Assembly: GCA_023623095.1 (NCBI GenBank)
Contig: JAMNXX010000033.1
Span: 1 to 5,054 of the forward strand
Source: Bacillota bacterium
GTDB lineage: Bacteria > Bacillota > Clostridia > Peptostreptococcales > Thermotaleaceae
Length of the DNA stretch: 5,054 nucleotides
Direction of reading: 5' to 3'
A program made the translations under genes and the position numbers. Shown here piece after piece: positions 1-4,830 of the stretch. The notes under the pieces were generated by a model. The model ran no database searches, was not told the origin of the DNA, and was given only the letters and a program-made list of their open reading frames with translations. Numbering within the stretch: the first letter of the stretch is position 1; each line of letters starts with the position of its first letter.

Positions 1-1298
1 AATTGTGGTCTTTTTAGAGGTTTGGAAAGTGGGATTCCGTTCAAATCAGATATTTTTTGGTTTTCTATCAGAATCTGTACTTGATCGATCCCGTCTATGC
101 TTGTGAAGCTGTATATCATGCTGTCTATCATCCAGCGTTGCAGATCCGGTCTGTCCGGATAAACGCTTAAAAATTCTTTGTTTAGATTTAATGTTAATGT
201 GTTTCCTCTTTGGGCAAAATTGTGGAGGACGACATCTTCAGGAATCGGTGCAATCAGGGGCTGCAGCTTTTGATCCTGTATGGTTGCTGTTTTTAATGCA
301 GAAAACATCTCCGGTATCCGTTGAGCGTCATCAGATACAGTGAATGAATGCGGGACAAGGAGCAGCCTTTTTTGATCGTGATCGATACCCAGGTAGATTT
401 TTGGCTCCTTATCGTGTTCGAAAATCATATCCGTGCGATAGTGATGAAAGATTTGATCTGATTCCTTTCCGTCTAATAAGAATTTAACGCGATTGATGCC
501 GGGCAAAGATGTTAAAGAGGAAACCAAACTATTTAAAGCATTTGTTCCTTTTACGGCGTCTTTGTTGTATTCTCCCAAATCAGAGGGCAGGTGGACGATG
601 ACCATGTCTCGCCTTACTTGCAGCCTTTCAACTTCCGGAATTTCGCATGTAAGGCCCAATTCATCAGAACCTTCTCTTAAATTGTCTATGGTTGTCCGTA
701 TAGGAATCCTCGTATAAGGAACAAAACGGCTGATAGGAATAAAATACTGCCCTGAAGGATCTGGGAAATAGAGCGTCATTCCCGTCATTCCCCTTGGTTC
801 CTTTTCGGCTGCGGCAATATATTGAGAAAGCGGAGCATATTCAATGTTTAAACTGAGCGGGCTTGTATTTTTTAATTTTTTCTCGGTAGAATAAATCCGA
901 AACGTATAATTGCCATTCGGGAGATCGAAATTTTCCTGCTCTAAATTGATTGCCAATGTAAGAATTTGTGATTGTTCGTCCGGCGATTGAAGAATGCCTT
1001 TAATAAAGTCACTGTCCTCCCATGTAGATAGGGTACGTCCGTCCTGAATGATGTCTAACTGCAATGTTGAAACAAGGGAGTCAGGGTCCAGTTCAAAATC
1101 ATTACTTTTGATCTGCAGCACGATTTCTGAAGGATTTTTCAAATCAGTTTTTTCTATATGAAAGTGGTATTCCGATTTTTGCTGCACGGAGATGTGGGGA
1201 AAAGAAATCGAGCCGAACACATCCGCACGGACTGGAATCCCGGATGCGGTGATGCATAATACAAAGATTAGAAAAACATGAAAGATTGAACGGAGCAT
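1..1298 (-). CDS. Secreted protein with tandem GerMN domains (N-terminal part; 3' end outside window)
   Basis: Reading the minus strand from the ATG at 1298 gives 432 codons with no stop up to the window edge, so the C-terminus is missing. A ribosome site (GAGGG at 1305-1309) lies 6 bases before the ATG. Residues 1-25 form a signal peptide with a hydrophobic core (FHVFLIFVLCI) and a likely cleavage after VRA; Cys15 lacks a proper lipobox, so a lipoprotein is unlikely. Residues 27-160 look like an all-beta domain that I cannot name. Residues about 173-280 (MTLYFPDPSGQYFIP, then SLTSLPGINRVKFLLDGK) and about 300-432 (IYLGIDHDQKRLLLVP, then SFTSIDGIDQVQILIENQ) each match the GerMN pattern. The family includes Bacillus GerM, which acts in sporulation and germination outside the membrane. 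The exact role and any enzymatic activity are not visible. It is transcribed divergently from the methyltransferase gene. Confidence 0.82.
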   Translation of the reverse strand, partial: MLRSIFHVFLIFVLCITASGIPVRADVFGSISFPHISVQQKSEYHFHIEKTDLKNPSEIVLQIKSNDFELDPDSLVSTLQLDIIQDGRTLSTWEDSDFIKGILQSPDEQSQILTLAINLEQENFDLPNGNYTFRIYSTEKKLKNTSPLSLNIEYAPLSQYIAAAEKEPRGMTGMTLYFPDPSGQYFIPISRFVPYTRIPIRTTIDNLREGSDELGLTCEIPEVERLQVRRDMVIVHLPSDLGEYNKDAVKGTNALNSLVSSLTSLPGINRVKFLLDGKESDQIFHHYRTDMIFEHDKEPKIYLGIDHDQKRLLLVPHSFTVSDDAQRIPEMFSALKTATIQDQKLQPLIAPIPEDVVLHNFAQRGNTLTLNLNKEFLSVYPDRPDLQRWMIDSMIYSFTSIDGIDQVQILIENQKISDLNGIPLSKPLKRPQ

Positions 1299-1516
1299 AG
1301 GAATCCCTCTCTCTATATGGCGTTGAAAATCAATGCGAAAATCTACTATAATCATTATAAAAGATTTCACCTGATATAGAAAGATTAATTTGTTTCCAAG
1401 CGATTGCCCACTTCAAGCAGAGCGAAGCGAGAGCGTTCAATTTTTTGCTATTAGATACTCAACGCAGACGTATTTTCCCAAGATTTGTCGAGATTCTTGA
1501 AGAGTTTAATCCATCG

Positions 1517-1545
1517 TTGTTAGCCATTTAACCTAAAAATTGAAT
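1517..1545 (+). promoter_or_regulatory. Weak sigma-A-type promoter candidate for the methyltransferase gene
   Basis: A -35-like TTGTTA (1517-1522) is followed after exactly 17 bases by a -10-like TTGAAT (1540-1545). Each matches the consensus at four of six positions. Transcription would begin near 1552 and give a leader of about 67 bases. Matches of this quality occur by chance in AT-rich DNA, so the call is tentative. Confidence 0.3.
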
Positions 1546-1551
1546 GAGCGT

Positions 1552-1589
1552 CAAGCTTTGCGAGCCTCAAATAGAAAAGAAAAAGCTTG
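1552..1589 (+). repeat. Leader inverted repeat upstream of the methyltransferase gene
   Basis: CAAGCTTT (1552-1559) and AAAGCTTG (1582-1589) are perfect reverse complements, 8 bp each, around a 22-base loop. The structure would lie at the very 5' end of the transcript from the candidate promoter, 13 bases before the ribosome site. No run of T follows, so it is not an obvious terminator. A chance origin is possible. Confidence 0.3.
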
Positions 1590-1602
1590 CAGATATAAAA
1601 AT

Positions 1603-1609
1603 AAAGGAG
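1603..1609 (+). promoter_or_regulatory. Ribosome binding site that fixes the methyltransferase start
   Basis: AAAGGAG lies 9 bases before the ATG at 1619. The in-frame ATG further upstream at 1544 has no comparable site before it. It would also add 25 residues (MSVKLCEPQ...) ahead of the TRAM domain that the family does not normally have. Confidence 0.85.
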
Positions 1610-1618
1610 AATTTCATC

Positions 1619-2995
1619 ATGACAAACCAACAATCTTTTAAAAAAGATCAAATCCATGAGATAACCATAGAAGATTTAGGACACAGCGGGGAAGGCGTAG
1701 GGAGGATTGACGGCTTTACCGTCTTTGTAGAAGGCGGGATCCCGGGGGATGCGCTGAAAATAAAGATGGAGAACGTGAAAAAAAACTATGCCACAGGAAG
1801 CATCCTGGAAATCCTGAACCCTTCCGAGGACCGAATCCAACCTTTGTGCCCGGTTGCCCAATCCTGCGGCGGCTGCCAGCTGCAGCATCTGGATTATCAA
1901 GCGCAGTTGCGCTGGAAAACCAATCGCGTGCGGGAAAACATCCGGAGAATTGGAGGTTTAGAGGACATTCCCGTGAATGATGCCATCGGCATGGAAAATC
2001 CATGGCATTATCGAAACAAGGCCCAATTTCCTGCAGGGATTTATCGCGGAGAGGCGATTTTAGGATTTTACAAGAGAGGAAGCCATGATCTGGTGGATAT
2101 TCACAACTGCTGTATTCAACATAAATCCAATGAGCCGGTCATCAAAGCGATTGAACGGTATATGAAACAATTTCATATAGCGCCTTATGATGAACGCACA
2201 GGGAAAGGCATTATCCGGCATGTGTTGGTGAAAATTGGATTTTATACGGGAGAAAAAATGGTGGTTCTTGTCACAAACGGCAAAAAACTGCCCCATAAAG
2301 ATGAACTGATACAAATGCTCCTTGATGCGGTACCGGGATTAGACAGCATTATTCAAAATATCAATACCAAAAGAGGAAATGTGATTTTGGGCAGCGAGTG
2401 CATCCTGTTGTATGGTTCCGAGCGAATCACCGATATGATAGGAGATTTAAAATTTCAGATATCCGCATTATCCTTTTTCCAGGTAAATCCTATACAGACG
2501 AAGATATTATATGAAAAAGCATTGGAATATGCCCAGCTTTCAGGGGAGGAAACGGTTTTTGATATATACTGCGGTATCGGGACGATCTCATTGTTTTTGG
2601 CACGAAAAGCAAAAAAAGTATATGGGATTGAAATCGTGGAAGCTGCAATTGAGGACGCAAAAGAAAATGCCAGAATCAGTAACATTGAAAATGCTGAATT
2701 TCTTGCAGGAGCAGCAGAAGACGTTGTGCCGAAACTTTATCAACAAGGGATTAGAGCCGATGTAGTCGTCGTGGATCCGCCGCGGAAGGGATGCGACGAA
2801 AAGGTACTCAATACGATTGCCAAGATGGCTCCGGACCGAATCGTCTATGTTTCCTGCAATCCGGCTACACTGGCTAGAGATTTAAAATATTTAGATGAAA
2901 AAGGCTATCGGACCATGCAGGTTCAGCCGGTGGATATGTTTCCGCATACCACCCATGTGGAAGTAGTCTGTAAGCTTGTCAGAGGATATGATTGA
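1619..2995 (+). CDS. rlmD: 23S rRNA (uracil-5-)-methyltransferase, RlmD/RlmCD family
   Basis: This 458-aa protein transfers a methyl group from S-adenosylmethionine to C5 of a uridine in 23S rRNA. The length is that expected of the family. Residues about 11-70 form the TRAM RNA-binding domain (EDLGHSGEGVGRIDGFTVFV). Cys77, Cys83 and Cys86 (CPVAQSCGGC) with Cys164 are the expected 4Fe-4S ligands. FFQVNPIQ (286-293) and the SAM-binding DIYCGIGT (315-322) begin the Rossmann methyltransferase fold. DPPRKG (386-391), the nucleophile Cys413 in VSCNPATLARDL, and Glu448 in PHTTHVEVV are the catalytic motifs; all appear intact. In Gram-positive bacteria one enzyme (RlmCD) can modify both U747 and U1939, whereas E. 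coli uses RlmC and RlmD separately. Which positions this one modifies cannot be read from sequence. The start at 1619 is chosen for its ribosome site. It appears to be a single-gene unit. Confidence 0.93.
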   Translation: MTNQQSFKKDQIHEITIEDLGHSGEGVGRIDGFTVFVEGGIPGDALKIKMENVKKNYATGSILEILNPSEDRIQPLCPVAQSCGGCQLQHLDYQAQLRWKTNRVRENIRRIGGLEDIPVNDAIGMENPWHYRNKAQFPAGIYRGEAILGFYKRGSHDLVDIHNCCIQHKSNEPVIKAIERYMKQFHIAPYDERTGKGIIRHVLVKIGFYTGEKMVVLVTNGKKLPHKDELIQMLLDAVPGLDSIIQNINTKRGNVILGSECILLYGSERITDMIGDLKFQISALSFFQVNPIQTKILYEKALEYAQLSGEETVFDIYCGIGTISLFLARKAKKVYGIEIVEAAIEDAKENARISNIENAEFLAGAAEDVVPKLYQQGIRADVVVVDPPRKGCDEKVLNTIAKMAPDRIVYVSCNPATLARDLKYLDEKGYRTMQVQPVDMFPHTTHVEVVCKLVRGYD

Positions 2996-3057
2996 TACGA
3001 CGTCAGGTGCAGACCATGCATGTTGAAACTATTTCTTTACTAACTAGATAAACCCTG

Positions 3058-3098
3058 GAAGCAAGGGGACGGTTCTCCTGTTTCTGCCCCCTTGCTTC
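3058..3098 (+). repeat. REP-like palindromic element (GGGGACGGTTCTCCTG type)
   Basis: GAAGCAAGGGG (3058-3068) pairs perfectly with CCCCTTGCTTC (3088-3098) around a 19-base loop that begins ACGGTTCTCCTG. From memory, the string GGGGACGGTTCTC followed by TTG/CTG and a complementary C-rich arm recurs as dispersed palindromes in many Clostridia and other bacteria, often linked to REP-associated (IS200-like Y1) transposases. No such transposase is in this window. The hairpin is not followed by a T run, so it is a poor intrinsic terminator, though it is the only strong hairpin after the methyltransferase gene. The family assignment needs a genome search. Confidence 0.6.
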
Positions 3099-3119
3099 AC
3101 ATTACGAGTAATGTATAAT
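3092..3119 (+). promoter_or_regulatory. Candidate promoter of the sigma-54 activator gene
   Basis: A perfect TATAAT at 3114-3119 lies 16 bases after TTGCTT (3092-3097), a poor -35 that falls inside the right arm of the REP-like hairpin. Transcription would start near 3126, about 53 bases before the ATG. A second TATAAT at 3153-3158 is too close to the ribosome site to give a usable leader. The region is very AT-rich, so the -10 could be fortuitous. Confidence 0.4.
3099..3114. promoter_or_regulatory. Operator-like dyad overlapping the -10 box
   Basis: ACATTAC-GA-GTAATGT is a perfect 7-bp dyad with a 2-base centre. It fills the -35/-10 spacer and touches the first base of TATAAT, a position where a bound protein would block RNA polymerase. 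Autorepression by the downstream HTH protein is a reasonable guess but is not shown by the sequence. Confidence 0.35.
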
Positions 3120-3178
3120 TATAGCATATAAAAATTTATTCGATAACTTTTTTATAATTAATTTAAAGGAGAGATTAG

Positions 3179-4534
3179 ATGACATTTAATCTCAAAATCC
3201 CTTATGAAGTTTTTTTAAGGATAATAGATGAATTATATGATGAAATCATAATTTATGATAATAATTATAAGATAGTTTATGTTAATAAGGCCTGTGAAAG
3301 GCACTATGGCATAAAACAAGAAGAGATGATAGGACACAGCTTTTGGGATTTTCAAGAAAAGTATTGGGATGTATCTGTGCTGCCTTACGTTTATAAAGAA
3401 AAAAAAGCAGTAATGCAGAAACAAAAAACTTATCTGGGTAGTGAGATACTTACCATAGCTATTCCGCTTTTTGATGATAAAGGAGAAATAGAATATGTGG
3501 CGATGAGCGTAAGGGATAATTTTGAAAACAGGAAAATTAGCTATCTTTATGATATCTTAAACGAGGACATCGGTAATAAAAGAGATATAAAAAATACTTT
3601 AATTTATCGCAGCGATAAAATGAAAGAGATTATCAATGCTTTGGAAGAAATTAAAGATATACCTTCGCCATGTTTAATGCTTGGCGAAACGGGAGTAGGA
3701 AAAACCCTATTGGGTAAGCATCTTTTTGAATTAAGCAGCAGGTATAATAAAGCCTTTGTTCATTTGAACTGTGCAGCCATACATAAAGATCTGATTGAAA
3801 CAGAATTATTTGGATATGAACCGGGAACGTTTTCTGGGGCTAGAAAAGAAGGCAAAAAAGGACTTATTGAAGCTGCAAACGGTGGGGTTTTATTTCTAGA
3901 TGAGATTTCCGAAATACCATATCATTTACAATCAAAACTGCTACATTTTATCCAGGAAATGGAGTTCTATCCAGTTGGTTCTATTAAACCGGTTAAGGTT
4001 GACGTAAAAATTATTGCTGCTACGAATAGGGATCTATATAAGATGGTAAAGATGAATAGTTTTAGAGAGGATTTACTATACAGATTAAACGTTTTTGAAA
4101 TTAAAATTCCTCCTTTAAGGGATAGGAAAGAAGATATTTTGCCCTTGGCAAATTACTTTCTGAACAAATATAATGAGAGGTATGATAGGGAGCATATCTT
4201 TTCAGAGGAGGTTAAAGACATCTTTATTAATTATTCTTGGAAGGGCAATACACGTGAATTATCCCACATTATAGAACGTTTAGTAGTTACGGTTAAAGAT
4301 ATAATAATTATGCCATATCATTTACCGAAGCACCTCTTTGAAATTCAAGATGAGGAAAAATGTGATTATAATAATTTATCTGATGCAATAACTGATGTAG
4401 AGAGAAGAATGGTGACAGAGGCATATAATGAACTAAAGAGTACTAGGAAAGTTGCAAAAAAATTAGGGGTTAGTCAGTCAACTGCCTCCAGACTTGTCAG
4501 AAAGTATATTGGAACTGAAGATAAAAAGGAATAA
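3179..4534 (+). CDS. Sigma-54-dependent transcriptional activator (PAS - AAA+ - TyrR/Fis-like HTH)
   Basis: This 451-aa enhancer-binding protein should hydrolyse ATP to open promoters held by sigma-54 RNA polymerase. Residues about 10-115 form a PAS domain (IIIYDNNYKIVYVNKACERH), probably the sensor for a small ligand. Residues about 140-370 are the AAA+ domain: Walker A GETGVGKT (169-176), sigma-54 contact loop GTFSGA (216-221; usual form GAFTGA), Walker B GGVLFLDEI (235-243), sensor I ATNRD (281-285), putative arginine fingers Arg296 and Arg302 (FREDLLYRL), and sensor II region SWKGNTREL (353-361). Residues about 400-443 are a helix-turn-helix (STRKVAKKLGVSQSTASRL). There is no receiver domain, so control by a histidine kinase is not expected. 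AAAGGAG at 3165-3171 supports the start. A terminator follows the stop, and a sigma-54 promoter reads into the next gene, its likely target. Composition is far more AT-rich than the methyltransferase gene. Confidence 0.93.
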   Translation: MTFNLKIPYEVFLRIIDELYDEIIIYDNNYKIVYVNKACERHYGIKQEEMIGHSFWDFQEKYWDVSVLPYVYKEKKAVMQKQKTYLGSEILTIAIPLFDDKGEIEYVAMSVRDNFENRKISYLYDILNEDIGNKRDIKNTLIYRSDKMKEIINALEEIKDIPSPCLMLGETGVGKTLLGKHLFELSSRYNKAFVHLNCAAIHKDLIETELFGYEPGTFSGARKEGKKGLIEAANGGVLFLDEISEIPYHLQSKLLHFIQEMEFYPVGSIKPVKVDVKIIAATNRDLYKMVKMNSFREDLLYRLNVFEIKIPPLRDRKEDILPLANYFLNKYNERYDREHIFSEEVKDIFINYSWKGNTRELSHIIERLVVTVKDIIIMPYHLPKHLFEIQDEEKCDYNNLSDAITDVERRMVTEAYNELKSTRKVAKKLGVSQSTASRLVRKYIGTEDKKE

Positions 4535-4584
4535 GAGTCAAAAATGACTCGGTGAGTCCTTGAGGACTCACTGGGTCTTTTTTT
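4535..4584 (+). terminator. Intrinsic terminator with alternative hairpins
   Basis: Immediately after the activator stop, GAGTCA-AAAA-TGACTC (4535-4550) forms a small hairpin. It is followed by GTGAGTCC-TTGA-GGACTCAC (4552-4571), an 8-bp stem with a 4-base loop, and then GGGTC and seven T (4578-4584). The second hairpin plus the T run is a classic intrinsic terminator. The arms are interchangeable: GACTC at 4546-4550 can instead pair with GAGTC at 4554-4558 across GGT. Confidence 0.88.
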
Positions 4585-4589
4585 GTTAA

Positions 4590-4619
4590 AATACATATTT
4601 GTTTGAAATTATATGTATT
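4590..4619. repeat. 9-bp inverted repeat downstream of the terminator
   Basis: AATACATAT (4590-4598) and ATATGTATT (4611-4619) are perfect reverse complements around 12 bases. The dyad lies about 190 bases upstream of the predicted sigma-54 transcription start, within the range of enhancer sites. It is all but free of G and C, so chance is possible. Confidence 0.35.
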
Positions 4620-4668
4620 ATTGGTGAATCAACTTTGAATATTATTTGACAAACATTTAGATTTCAAA
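4602..4668. promoter_or_regulatory. Candidate upstream activator sites: three phased TTTGAA boxes
   Basis: TTTGAA occurs at 4602-4607 and 4634-4639, and its reverse complement TTCAAA at 4663-4668. The spacings are 32 and 29 bases, close to three helical turns. The last two boxes are the cores of a perfect 10-bp inverted repeat, CAACTTTGAA (4630-4639) and TTCAAAGTTG (4663-4672). The sites are roughly 130-195 bases upstream of the predicted start at about 4797, the usual range for sigma-54 enhancers. Binding by the neighbouring activator is inferred from position only. Confidence 0.45.
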
Positions 4669-4712
4669 GTTGGGGTGAGATATTATTTTCATTCATGGAA
4701 ATATCCATTCTA

Positions 4713-4817
4713 ATTTGCTTTTTTATATTCACTTCTATTTTCTAGCTTATTCGGAAGAAGAAAAATATTTTGGCATGCTTTTTGCTGCTTAATAGAAGTG
4801 AATATAAAAAAGCAAAT
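4713..4817. repeat. Perfect 27-bp inverted repeat enclosing the sigma-54 promoter
   Basis: The left arm (4713-4739, beginning ATTTGCTTTTTTATATTC) is the exact reverse complement of the right arm (4791-4817, ending TATAAAAAAGCAAAT). Pairing stops cleanly at both ends. The 51 bases between them (4740-4790) contain the -24 and -12 elements of the sigma-54 promoter. The right arm covers the predicted transcription start and ends directly against the ribosome site of the next gene. A perfect repeat this long is not expected by chance. I see no target-site duplication. Possible roles are an invertible segment, paired protein-binding sites, or a hairpin in read-through RNA. Confidence 0.9.
4771..4786 (+). 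promoter_or_regulatory. Sigma-54 (RpoN) promoter, -24/-12 type
   Basis: TGGCAT (4771-4776), five bases, then TTGC-T (4782-4786) matches the consensus TGGCAC-N5-TTGCW with one deviation (T for the final C of the -24 box). The invariant GG (4772-4773) and GC (4784-4785) have the required 10-base gap between them. Transcription should begin about 12 bases after the GC, near 4797, 21 bases before the AGGAGGG ribosome site. The adjacent sigma-54 activator gene makes the assignment strong. Confidence 0.88.
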
Positions 4818-4824
4818 AGGAGGG
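4818..4824 (+). promoter_or_regulatory. Ribosome binding site pointing to an ATT start
   Basis: AGGAGGG is a near-perfect Shine-Dalgarno sequence that begins at the first base after the 27-bp inverted repeat. The codon 6 bases downstream (4831-4833) is ATT. No ATG, GTG or TTG lies at a suitable distance in the reading frame. Confidence 0.8.
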
Positions 4825-4830
4825 ATTAAA

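Larger units (their letters stand above)
1299..1618. other. Divergent intergenic region, 320 bp
   Basis: No complete gene with a start codon and ribosome site is seen here. The region carries the upstream signals of the minus-strand GerMN gene on its left. On its right are a weak promoter candidate (1517-1545) and a leader hairpin for the methyltransferase gene. A frame open from 1361 to the TAA at 1529-1531 (56 codons, no ATG) ends in RRRIFPRFVEILEEFNPSL; it may be the tail of a decayed gene. A 10-bp inverted repeat (TTCAATTTTT at 1436-1445, AAAAATTGAA at 1535-1544) brackets the last part of that frame. Confidence 0.5.

Noticed and set aside
493..717. 74-codon plus-strand open frame
   Set aside because: It lies wholly inside the minus-strand GerMN gene, has no ribosome site, and its translation shows no recognisable domain. 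It is a shadow frame.
1354..1359. TATAAT on the minus strand upstream of the GerMN gene
   Set aside because: No acceptable -35 lies 16-18 bases upstream (TTTCTA is the best). Sporulation sigma factors are possible for this gene type, but I could not find a convincing match, so no promoter is called.
1544..1618. Upstream ATG extending the methyltransferase by 25 residues
   Set aside because: There is no ribosome site before 1544, and the added residues precede the TRAM domain without family support. AAAGGAG at 1603-1609 clearly serves the ATG at 1619.
3153..3158. Second TATAAT before the activator gene
   Set aside because: Transcription would start at or inside the ribosome site at 3165-3171, leaving no usable leader, and the -35 region is poor.
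4695..4708. ATGGA-AATA-TCCAT small dyad
   Set aside because: Arms of only 5 bp in AT-rich DNA are expected by chance; it is not called as a site.
4713..4817. MITE or insertion-sequence remnant as the explanation of the 27-bp inverted repeat
   Set aside because: The flanking bases show no target-site duplication, and the inner segment holds a functional-looking promoter correctly spaced to the next gene. A mobile-element origin is not excluded but has no positive support.
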